Of a DNA stretch of 12,396 nt, positions 1 to 5,380 are shown piece by piece; position 1 is the stretch's first letter; every line of letters starts with the position of its first letter. Source of the DNA: Bacteroidales bacterium (GTDB taxonomy: Bacteria; Bacteroidota; Bacteroidia; Bacteroidales; F082); the NCBI GenBank assembly GCA_016281295.1, contig JAEEII010000300.1:1-12396 (forward strand). The letters run 5' to 3'. Made by a program: the position numbers and the translations under genes. Under the pieces are notes generated by a model. It had not been told where the DNA came from and did no database searches. It was given only the letters and a program-made list of their open reading frames with translations.

Positions 1-311
1 AGTGCCAGTATGCTAACACGGAGGGCACGTACTGCCGCCTTCTGGCGCTTCACCTCGCCCACATACCCGCCCGAGGCAAGAAAATCCTTGCCTTCCTCGG
101 TGGTACGCCATAAGCCCTGCTCCCGCTCGTCGATAAGCCTGTATTGCCGCATGTGGCACAGCATCCGCCACAGATCCTTGTTGTTTTCATTCAACGGATA
201 TTCAAACTCCACCTTCAGTCCGTCGGGTGAATCGGCTTTGCGAAGCAGATCGTCACGCTGGATGCTGCGAAGTATCTCCCGTCCATAGAGTAACTTTTTC
301 CAACTTTTCAT
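1..311 (-). CDS. Winged-helix-like protein, N-terminal part (cut by window edge)
   Basis: The frame is open from an ATG at 311 (MKSWKKLLYG...) to the left edge, giving 103 codons; the 3' end lies outside. Residues about 45-82 look like a winged helix: a helix-rich stretch around WRMLCHMRQYRLID is followed by a strand pair WRTTEEGKDFLASGGY, a common end of wHTH domains. A basic segment (VKRQKAAVRALRVSILA) follows and may lead into a membrane helix or coiled coil beyond the edge. The gene diverges from the methyltransferase gene, with only 34 bp between starts. That gap holds a 12-bp palindrome. There is no Shine-Dalgarno sequence, only an A/T-rich leader. The function is not recognised. The plus-strand frame over the same bases is less convincing because it lacks domain-like composition. 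Confidence 0.7.
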   Translation of the reverse strand, partial: MKSWKKLLYGREILRSIQRDDLLRKADSPDGLKVEFEYPLNENNKDLWRMLCHMRQYRLIDEREQGLWRTTEEGKDFLASGGYVGEVKRQKAAVRALRVSILA

Positions 312-323
312 AAACAATTGTTT
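312..323. promoter_or_regulatory. 12-bp perfect palindrome between divergent genes
   Basis: AAACAATTGTTT is perfectly self-complementary and sits directly upstream of the minus-strand ATG at 311, 22 bp before the plus-strand ATG at 346. It could be an operator for either gene. It could also be a chance AT-rich leader, since AAACA-type leaders occur before several other genes here. A TAnnTTTG-like element (TAGTTTTG, minus strand 338-331) lies next to it, but no TTTG was seen at the usual distance upstream. Confidence 0.3.
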
Positions 324-345
324 CAAACCGCAAAACTACAAAAAA

Positions 346-1833
346 ATGGAGTTGAAGGATAAATACCAGCTGCTGCTCAGGACATTTGAAGCCGAAGAAC
401 ACGAAAACTTCAGCCAGGTCATCAACAGGGTACTGCTGTCACCCAAAAGGAATGAGTATTTCGACCAATACGTCGAGCTCTTCCCCGACATCACCGAGGA
501 TGAGCTGAGAATATGTTGGCAGCTCTGGCACGCCGACCGCAAGACCAAGAAGCAGGACTACACCCCGACTTCACTTGCCAGGCTTTGCGCCCGTCTTCTG
601 GTTGCCGAAGGCGGTAAAACGCTCTATGATTGCTGCGCCGGATCGGGAAGCCTCACACTGGCGGTATGGAGCTATGCAAAGGACATAACGGTGTTCTGTG
701 AAGAACTGGATTCCGAGGTGATTCCTTTGCTTCTTTTCAATCTCGCGGTGCGGAATATCGAAGGGGAGGTGCGCAACGGCGACGCCCTGACCGGAAAGAC
801 AGAAAAGGCATGGGTGCTGAAAAAAGGCGGCAAGTACAGCAGCGTTGAAGAGGCTTTGTTTGCTCCTGAAAACCCCATAAAAACAGATCTCGCCATCAGC
901 AACCCACCTTTCAACATACACGTGAACGGCAAGCTCCAGAACTACGGATTCGTAAACAGGTGCTTGTCGGTGGCGAAGCGTGCGGTGCTGATACTGCCCC
1001 CCACATGCGCGACAAGCATGGCCGAGGCTGACGACAGGAAAAAACTTGTAGAGAACAATCAGGTTATCGCCTCCATCCTGATGCCTTCCAACATGTTTGA
1101 TTGCACAACCATTGCGACCAACGTGTTTTTGCTCGGCGACAACAAAGAGGGAGCGGTCGCCTTGGTTGACGCGTCGGAAGCGGGAAGTAAGGTTGAACGC
1201 CTTAAACGCGGAACAGGGGCCGCCTGCCATGAAAACAGGGTCTATAAAAAGGAACTTGTCGGTTTCACGGACACTAACATAGAGGCCATTTGCTCACTCT
1301 GCACCTGCGACACCAAGGTCTCCAAGATCGTGTGCACCGGGGCAATCCGCGAAAAACAATATAGCCTGTCATTCGGTCGATACAAGGAGATGACGATAGA
1401 CGAGGAACACACAACCCACCGAGACTTCAACGACATTGTGCGCGACATCAACCGCATCAACCGATTGAGAAACACGGTCAAGGTCACGGTCAACAAGGTG
1501 TGGGCGAAAGAGTTGCAGCTGGACACAATAATTGAGCTTCACCAACAATCAAGGCAAATCACCGAAGGATGCAACAAAGGCCTCGCGCAATGTGGAATAG
1601 CCGAAAAGCTGGAGCTCCCCGACTATATTGACAAAACCAGCAGCAAGGAGCTGAAGATCATCCAAACGGACAAAGAGATTCTGTCGCCGGTCCTTGTGTC
1701 ATTTTTCCAACTATGGAGCCAGCACATACGGACGATGAACGACCTGGAGACACTGCTGTATGCAGAATTGAGGGATTCGTTGCTGGAACCTCTGATGACA
1801 GGAAGGATTGTTATGACAGAAAAACAAGAATAA
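346..1833 (+). CDS. Orphan HsdM-like N6-adenine DNA methyltransferase
   Basis: A 495-aa amino-methyltransferase of the type I (HsdM, N6_Mtase) class. Visible motifs in order: YTPTSLARL at about 72-80 (the region before the SAM fold), the SAM-binding motif I YDCCAGSGSL at 94-103, an acidic strand end CEELD at 118-122, and the catalytic motif IV NPPF at 186-189. These predict transfer of methyl from SAM to adenine N6. The C-terminal third is helical and charged, as in HsdM tails. No specificity subunit (HsdS) or restriction subunit (HsdR) is visible nearby, so it probably acts alone, for example to shield phage DNA from host restriction. Recognition may be built into the C-terminal part or borrowed from a host HsdS. 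It heads the plus-strand late-type operon. Translation starts after an A-rich leader with no Shine-Dalgarno sequence. Confidence 0.85.
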   Translation: MELKDKYQLLLRTFEAEEHENFSQVINRVLLSPKRNEYFDQYVELFPDITEDELRICWQLWHADRKTKKQDYTPTSLARLCARLLVAEGGKTLYDCCAGSGSLTLAVWSYAKDITVFCEELDSEVIPLLLFNLAVRNIEGEVRNGDALTGKTEKAWVLKKGGKYSSVEEALFAPENPIKTDLAISNPPFNIHVNGKLQNYGFVNRCLSVAKRAVLILPPTCATSMAEADDRKKLVENNQVIASILMPSNMFDCTTIATNVFLLGDNKEGAVALVDASEAGSKVERLKRGTGAACHENRVYKKELVGFTDTNIEAICSLCTCDTKVSKIVCTGAIREKQYSLSFGRYKEMTIDEEHTTHRDFNDIVRDINRINRLRNTVKVTVNKVWAKELQLDTIIELHQQSRQITEGCNKGLAQCGIAEKLELPDYIDKTSSKELKIIQTDKEILSPVLVSFFQLWSQHIRTMNDLETLLYAELRDSLLEPLMTGRIVMTEKQE

Positions 1834-1862
1834 ATGTTGCATTTTATTAAAAATAGGTAAGA

Positions 1863-2102
1863 ATGAAAGTACAAATCGAAATCCCACAGAAAGCGCTCAA
1901 CCTTGCCGTCGCACAGATTATGATGATGGCAAAGGACGAGGATTCAACAAACATGGTCAACCAGGCCTTTGAGCGTTGCAACAACGAAGTCACAGATCTC
2001 AACATCGACGAGTACGACGAGGATATGTCCATACGAACCATACTCGCTTGGGTAGCCCTCGTGCAACGAGGCAGTGAAATCGAAAAAGAGGAACGACAAT
2101 GA
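1863..2102 (+). CDS. Small acidic hypothetical protein
   Basis: 79 aa, not recognised. It is helical and acidic, with a DIDEYDEDM-type acidic patch around residues 48-55 and a C-terminal charged tail EIEKEERQ. There are no cysteine motifs or membrane segments. Its stop overlaps the start of the gpG-like gene in an ATGA junction (4 nt), so the two are probably translationally coupled and made at the same time. Sitting between the methyltransferase and morphogenesis genes, it may be a late accessory or assembly factor, but this is only positional. The start follows 29 AT-rich bases after the methyltransferase gene. Confidence 0.7.
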   Translation: MKVQIEIPQKALNLAVAQIMMMAKDEDSTNMVNQAFERCNNEVTDLNIDEYDEDMSIRTILAWVALVQRGSEIEKEERQ

Positions 2103-2563
2103 CCGTCCAAGAACTTGAAAAGTGGGTCGCCAGCCTCAAGGTGGTTCCCATGAAATGCTCCCAAATCATTGCCGAAACGGCCAGAGAGTACTTCACAGGC
2201 AGGTTCGATGACAAAGCCTACGATGGAAGACCTTGGCGGCGAACGAAGAAATCCACAGGCTCCACGCTGGTGGAAAGCGGCAACCTCATGAACAGCATAC
2301 GCCCGTCTGAGATATCTGAAAAGCAGGTGGTCATCTCAGCCGGAAACGAGCACGTACCCTACGCCCGCGTCCACAACGAGGGTGGCATACAGTATGTCAA
2401 GCCGCACCACCGCACCATCCATCGCAAAGGCAAGGCGATACGGCAGCAAGTTCGTGGCTACGGTTACCATGCCTGGCGACGTCAGTTCATGGGCGATGCC
2501 AAAGAACTTATGACTACTATCGAAAAACAAATCAACCTTTATCTCTCAACTCTTACCAAATAA
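2099..2563 (+). CDS. Mu gpG-like phage virion morphogenesis protein
   Basis: 154 aa. It resembles the phage virion morphogenesis family (Mu gpG; tail completion S type). The characteristic pieces are present: GRPWRRTKKSTGSTLVESGN at 43-62 (compare the family's W...L..TG.L..SI pattern), a beta stretch QVVISAGNEHVPYARVHNEGG at 76-96 with the conserved Y-A-x-x-H-x-x-G signature, and a C-terminal helix with RRQFMGDAKEL (127-137). In known phages this protein helps head and tail joining or tail completion in the cytoplasm of the infected host. The start ATG overlaps the preceding stop by 4 nt. It is 8 nt from the next gene, a probable tail protein, which fits a late structural operon. Confidence 0.85.
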   Translation: MTVQELEKWVASLKVVPMKCSQIIAETAREYFTGRFDDKAYDGRPWRRTKKSTGSTLVESGNLMNSIRPSEISEKQVVISAGNEHVPYARVHNEGGIQYVKPHHRTIHRKGKAIRQQVRGYGYHAWRRQFMGDAKELMTTIEKQINLYLSTLTK

Positions 2564-2571
2564 ATAACACC

Positions 2572-3066
2572 ATGCTGAAAAACCTTTACCTCGCCATCGA
2601 GCAGAAGCTGATGGCCATCAACGACGAGAAGGGACAGCCCCTCTTCAAGCACTTCGACCTTTGGAACCGACAGGTCGAGTTCATCGAGCAGGAAACACCG
2701 TTCGTCACTCCCGCTGTCTTCGTCGAGTTCATGCCACTGCAGTGGCGCACCGACAAGTCATTCACACAGGACGCCACCGTCACCGTCCGTCTCCACATTG
2801 TAACGCCATGGCACGCCAACACAGCCGCCAACGTGCCCAAGGTGAGCCGCGAGGACGCCCTGGCATACCTCGACATCCCCGGTATTGTGTTCCGCCAGCT
2901 CCACGGCCAGACCGCCGAGTTCGCCGATGCCAACTTCAACGCCCTCGTCCGCACCGGCTCCGTCATCAACCACGACCATGAGCGTTTCGTGGACAGTGTG
3001 GAGGAGTACCAGTGTCACCTGAAGGATCTCAGCTGCAGGGATGACAGCTGGATGCAGGGATTCTGA
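2572..3066 (+). CDS. Probable phage tail/neck protein (gp37-like by position)
   Basis: 164 aa, of mixed alpha/beta look, with no signal peptide or membrane segment. It opens with a helix LYLAIEQKLM, then beta-rich parts around FVTPAVFVEF (45-54) and ATVTVRLHIVT (69-79). The order short helix, strand with a VxVEF-type ending, then VRLHIVTP is what tail-terminator-like and Mu gp37-like (DUF1834) small proteins tend to show. In Mu, gp37 lies downstream of gpG and before the tail sheath. The family call is an inference from length, position and general look, not a firm motif. It is the last gene of the plus-strand operon, with a hairpin 25 bases after its stop. A tail sheath gene would be expected next in Mu, but the operon stops here, so the structural genes must be split. 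Confidence 0.6.
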   Translation: MLKNLYLAIEQKLMAINDEKGQPLFKHFDLWNRQVEFIEQETPFVTPAVFVEFMPLQWRTDKSFTQDATVTVRLHIVTPWHANTAANVPKVSREDALAYLDIPGIVFRQLHGQTAEFADANFNALVRTGSVINHDHERFVDSVEEYQCHLKDLSCRDDSWMQGF

Positions 3067-3090
3067 ACCCGGCAAGGTCATGGAAACAGA

Positions 3091-3120
3091 AAGCCCCGGC
3101 GGTTGGTTCCGTCGGGGTTT
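3091..3120. terminator. Rho-independent hairpin shared by convergent genes
   Basis: The arms CCCCGGCGG and CCGTCGGGG pair around a TTGGTT loop with one G-T wobble. The stem extends by AAG/TTT outside. A short T run follows on the plus strand, and GGGGCTTTCTGTTT follows on the minus strand. It sits 25 bases past the plus-strand tail gene and 31 bases past the minus-strand membrane gene, so it probably ends transcription from both sides. It is nearly the same hairpin as the one at 4637-4662. Confidence 0.85.
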
Positions 3121-3150
3121 CATGTTCAAATTAGTTTTTCAGCAAAACTA

Positions 3151-3966
3151 TTAAGATTCGGCCATTTTGGCGACATTGATCAATAAATCGCATTGTTGTT
3201 TCAAATTTTTGTTGTTGCATTCGTCAACGATGGGTTTCTTTCTTTGTTCAACGGCATACTTAAGCCGACTTATTGCTTGTCTGATAAAAAGTGCATACAT
3301 CACAAAGTTGAGCCATCCCACAAGGACAAGTGCAACAAACAAATACTTCCACAGATTGCCAAAGTCAAGAGCCTGCCAGTAGGCGATAAACACAAAAGCA
3401 ACGGAAACCAGGCATGTCGAAAAAAAATAAATGATCGGATGCCGATGTGATTCAAATTTCAACAATTTACAATTGTCAGCCTTTTCACCGAATATCCATC
3501 CGAAAACCATGTATATGATGCACAACGAGGAATACGGCAGCAGGAACAGGTTGACAATTCTTCCGTATTGTTGTTTCAAACTCGGCAAAAATAAGAGGGT
3601 GACTGTAAACATGAAAACAAAAAGACTCATTGATACAAGGCTTCGCAACTTACTCATTTCTTCAAGATCCTTTCTGGATTGATTCACGAAATCTTTTATC
3701 TTGCACTCTATGTTTTCACAATTTATTCTTAATTCTTCAATTTCTTTAGAGGTGTTCCTTTTCCCCACTTTGGTGGGCTTCAGGTTATCTCTTGTGGACT
3801 TATCAGGAATTGAAGACAGACATTCTTTTTCAGCTTTGGATATTGCCTCATCAGCATGGAAGAACTTTGTTTTTAGGATGCCAATGAAAAACTCGGAATA
3901 ACCCAAGATGACAAACCCCATTGCCAGGGTTGCGAGCAGCTGGATAACAGAATAAAACTCACTCAT
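3151..3966 (-). CDS. Multi-pass membrane protein with coiled coil (moron candidate)
   Basis: 271 aa from the ATG at 3966. A TTG start at 3975 is possible but would lengthen the overlap with the upstream gene. Hydrophobic segments lie at about 7-30, 110-128, 137-159, 178-200 and 206-228, giving roughly five membrane passes. A charged, helical, coiled-coil-like stretch (about 72-107: KEIEELRINCENIECKI, then RKDLEEM) separates the first pass from the other four. The basic C-terminal tail contains RLKYAVEQRKK. No enzymatic motif is visible. The start overlaps the preceding gene's stop in ATGAGTGA (8 nt), so it is probably co-translated with the PLD-like protein. The gene is AT-rich: sampled lines are near one third G+C, against well over half in the early operon, which suggests separate acquisition. 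It could be an inner-membrane effector of a defence or exclusion pair. Known 2TM SLATT and S-4TM effectors have a different layout, so I do not assign it to them. Confidence 0.8.
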   Translation of the reverse strand: MSEFYSVIQLLATLAMGFVILGYSEFFIGILKTKFFHADEAISKAEKECLSSIPDKSTRDNLKPTKVGKRNTSKEIEELRINCENIECKIKDFVNQSRKDLEEMSKLRSLVSMSLFVFMFTVTLLFLPSLKQQYGRIVNLFLLPYSSLCIIYMVFGWIFGEKADNCKLLKFESHRHPIIYFFSTCLVSVAFVFIAYWQALDFGNLWKYLFVALVLVGWLNFVMYALFIRQAISRLKYAVEQRKKPIVDECNNKNLKQQCDLLINVAKMAES

Positions 3967-4528
3967 TATAACCAAACATGCTTAAGATATCGATTTCCGT
4001 GGATTCGCTGCCATTGAATAAGCCGTCAAAGAACTCCGCTGCCATGGCCGCAGTTTCGGGGCGGTTCATACTGCATTGCGCCGCTCTTTGTTTGATATCG
4101 GTTTCCATGCGGTAGGCTTTGTTGTCTCCAACGGTGAAGTGAACTTCTTTCTGATCGGGGTCGGATTCCAAATACGGTTTTGCTGTCGTTTTTTTAATGA
4201 TGATATCACTGCCCTTACTCTTATAATAGGCCAAACGCATGTATAGGTTAGAATCTTTTGCAAGATCCTCGTTATAATCATTCAACATGATTCTGACCTT
4301 ACCGCCTCTTTCAATGAAGTCACTTAATGCGAGAATGTATTCTGGCTTGTTACCCACTGTGAGGCATAGGTTTCCAGCGAATATTCTTACAGTATCGCTG
4401 GACTGCTTAAATATTCGCTCAAGAACAATAAGAGCATGATCCGCACCTTTGTTCAAGAAGATACGGCTGTCTGATTTTTCGCTAAGCATACGAACAAATT
4501 CCCTATACATCAATAGTTCGTCTGACAT
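3959..4528 (-). CDS. PLD-like (degenerate) cytosolic protein (moron candidate)
   Basis: 189 aa, soluble. The layout recalls one half of a phospholipase-D-like fold: helix HALIVLERIFKQ at 31-42, strand VRIFAGN (47-53), helix YILALSDFIERGG then strand KVRIML (77-82), a region ending SKGSDIIIKK, then EVHFTVGDNKAYRME (128-142), which fits the His-strand-Asp end of a PLD repeat, followed by a helix AAMAAEFFDGLFN. The His at 130 is followed by F-T rather than x-K, so the HxK catalytic signature is degenerate, and only one such repeat exists. It may bind nucleotide, nucleic acid or phospholipid without cleaving it, or act as a dimer. It is the first gene of a two-gene unit with its own promoter and overlaps the membrane gene by 8 nt. 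The PLD link is an inference from pattern. The exact family is not recognised. Confidence 0.75.
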   Translation of the reverse strand: MSDELLMYREFVRMLSEKSDSRIFLNKGADHALIVLERIFKQSSDTVRIFAGNLCLTVGNKPEYILALSDFIERGGKVRIMLNDYNEDLAKDSNLYMRLAYYKSKGSDIIIKKTTAKPYLESDPDQKEVHFTVGDNKAYRMETDIKQRAAQCSMNRPETAAMAAEFFDGLFNGSESTEIDILSMFGYNE

Positions 4529-4556
4529 TTTTGAAATGATTTGAATTGATTAGTTA

Positions 4557-4580
4557 ATTAAATTTGTTTGCAAATTTAAT
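4557..4580. promoter_or_regulatory. 24-bp operator-like palindrome over the cassette promoter
   Basis: ATTAAATTTG and CAAATTTAAT are perfect 10-base reverse complements around a TTTG spacer. The minus-strand -7 element TAAATTTG (4578-4571) is one of the arms. A dimeric repressor binding here would block the cassette's promoter. The symmetric arm also reads TAAATTTG on the plus strand, but no TTTG stands at promoter distance from it. An AT-rich coincidence cannot be excluded. Confidence 0.5.
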
Positions 4581-4604
4581 GCAAAATTTCAATTTGAAAG
4601 CAAA
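4571..4604 (-). promoter_or_regulatory. Bacteroides-type promoter of the two-gene cassette
   Basis: Minus strand: TTTG at 4604-4601, 22 bases, then TAAATTTG at 4578-4571. This matches the Bacteroidota sigma-ABfr pattern TTTG / TAnnTTTG, whose usual spacing is about 19-21, so it is one base longer than ideal. Transcription would start near 4564, giving a leader of about 36 bases to the ATG at 4528. It lies between the early-operon terminator and the cassette, so the cassette can be expressed independently. Confidence 0.55.
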
Positions 4605-4636
4605 ATGTGCCACTTTTTGCGTCAAAGTGAAAAAAA

Positions 4637-4662
4637 TCCCCGGCGATGAAGGTCGTCGGGGC
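4637..4662 (-). terminator. Rho-independent terminator of the early operon
   Basis: On the minus strand CCCCGACGA pairs with TCGCCGGGG around a six-base loop CCTTCA, with one wobble pair, and is followed by ATTTTTTTC, a classic U-tract. It stands 29 bases after the stop of the last early gene (4691). Its stem is almost identical to that at 3091-3120, so two copies bracket the 3151-4528 cassette. Confidence 0.9.
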
Positions 4663-4690
4663 TTCGTGTTTAAGAGGTGGACTTGTTGAA

Positions 4691-4915
4691 TTAATGCAAT
4701 TCACACAGTTCAACGACTGTTGATCCACAGTTTCTGCGCGCTCTGAAAATCCATTTGCATCCGCACTGGTATGCGGTGTTCAGGTCTGGAACAAGCATTG
4801 CATCCATTTCTTTGTCAGATACCACAATGTATCTGTATCCTGTTGACACAACATTGTTGCTTATTGCGTTGTCAAATGCGTTTTCAGCGATTTTTTTTGC
4901 TTCAAATACGTTCAT
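4691..4915 (-). CDS. Small hypothetical protein, last early gene
   Basis: 74 aa, not recognised. It opens with a helix MNVFEAKKIAENAFDNAI, has a beta-like middle YRYIVVSD, then four cysteines at 51, 53, 63 and 71 in the C-terminal third. They could bind a metal, but the spacing CxC-x9-C-x7-C is not a standard zinc knuckle. The leader is AT-rich and 47 bases separate it from the upstream gene. It is the last gene before the strong terminator at 4637-4662. It is somewhat AT-richer than the genes upstream. Confidence 0.65.
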   Translation of the reverse strand: MNVFEAKKIAENAFDNAISNNVVSTGYRYIVVSDKEMDAMLVPDLNTAYQCGCKWIFRARRNCGSTVVELCELH

Positions 4916-4962
4916 CGTTTAGTGATTTAAGTGTTATTAATGATAGTTGTTTTTCATTTTTT

Positions 4963-5202
4963 TCAGTCGAACAGCGAGAGCTGGCTTATGTCCTGCGTTT
5001 CGGGTTCCTCCTCCAGCTCGGATGGCGGCACGCCGAGGTACGAGAGGAAAGTCTTGTAGCAGATGCCATAGACCGGCCACACGCTTCGGCGCCAGATGGC
5101 GGCATAGCACCGGCTCTGGTCGCCGGGCTGGTACTCCGCCAACACGATATCGCGGATGGCCTTGATCCGCTTCTTGGTCGATTTGTAGCGCTTCCTGCCC
5201 AT
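4963..5202 (-). CDS. 79-aa protein ending in a beta-clamp-binding motif
   Basis: 79 aa from the ATG at 5202 (MGRKRYKSTK...). A longer frame to 5277 would overlap the upstream microprotein gene extensively and is less likely. The basic N-terminus (GRKRYKSTKKRIKAIRD) is followed by a Trp- and Tyr-rich core (YAAIWRRSVWPVYGICYKTF, 33-52), then an acidic linker and the C-terminal end DISQLSLFD. QLSLF at 74-78 is the canonical pentapeptide by which bacterial polymerases and mismatch-repair proteins bind the DnaN sliding clamp (consensus QL[S/D]LF). I infer that the protein binds the host clamp, perhaps to steer replisome components to the transposing phage or to slow host replication. The core may bind DNA. 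The start is in a TGATG junction with the zinc-finger gene upstream, so the two are likely coupled. Confidence 0.75.
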   Translation of the reverse strand: MGRKRYKSTKKRIKAIRDIVLAEYQPGDQSRCYAAIWRRSVWPVYGICYKTFLSYLGVPPSELEEEPETQDISQLSLFD

Positions 5203-5378
5203 CACTTGAAAGGTCTTACCGTTATGGTGATGTCGGTTGTCTTCTCCACGCGCCCGCTGCCGTCGCACACCGGGCACTCGCTCTTGATGAGACCAAGCAC
5301 CGACCGATCACGGCCAGTGCCGCCGCAGTTGCGGCAAATCTCGATGGTGTTCTTGTGGTATTCTCTTACTTTTTGCAT
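5202..5378 (-). CDS. DnaJ-type zinc-finger microprotein
   Basis: 58 aa, read from the ATG at 5378. It carries two CxxC knuckles of the DnaJ cysteine-rich kind: CRNCGGTGR at 15-23 and CPVCDGSGR at 35-43. Each is followed by the G-x-G that marks DnaJ zinc-finger repeats, but there is no J-domain. One zinc would be held by the four cysteines at 15, 18, 35 and 38. The remainder is short and ends VRPFK. The stop shares one base with the next ATG (TGATG). It starts 2 bases after the preceding gene's stop. Known DnaJ-like knuckles act in protein binding; in a phage early operon the role is unknown. The gene is small and easily overlooked. Confidence 0.75.
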   Translation of the reverse strand: MQKVREYHKNTIEICRNCGGTGRDRSVLGLIKSECPVCDGSGRVEKTTDITITVRPFK

Positions 5379-5380
5379 AA

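Noticed and set aside
10..288. Plus-strand frame of 92 codons at the left edge
   Set aside because: It is antisense to the open minus-strand frame 1-311, which has winged-helix-like features. The plus-strand protein is Ser/Arg-rich with no domain look.
571..1230. Minus-strand frame of 219 codons inside the methyltransferase
   Set aside because: It is an antisense shadow. The plus strand carries SAM-binding and NPPF motifs.
3967..3975. TTG start for the membrane protein
   Set aside because: An ATG at 3966 gives an 8-nt overlap with the upstream gene of the same form as 8128-8135. The TTG adds only three residues.
3151..4528. Assignment of the cassette to a known SLATT, S-4TM, CBASS or toxin-antitoxin system
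   Set aside because: The arrangement of one plus four membrane segments with an internal coiled coil does not match SLATT (two segments), no nucleotidyltransferase (CBASS) is present, and no antitoxin-like HTH was seen.
4916..4962. Tiny frame MKNNYH upstream of the 74-aa gene
   Set aside because: Six codons in an AT-rich gap with no conserved look. Treated as chance.
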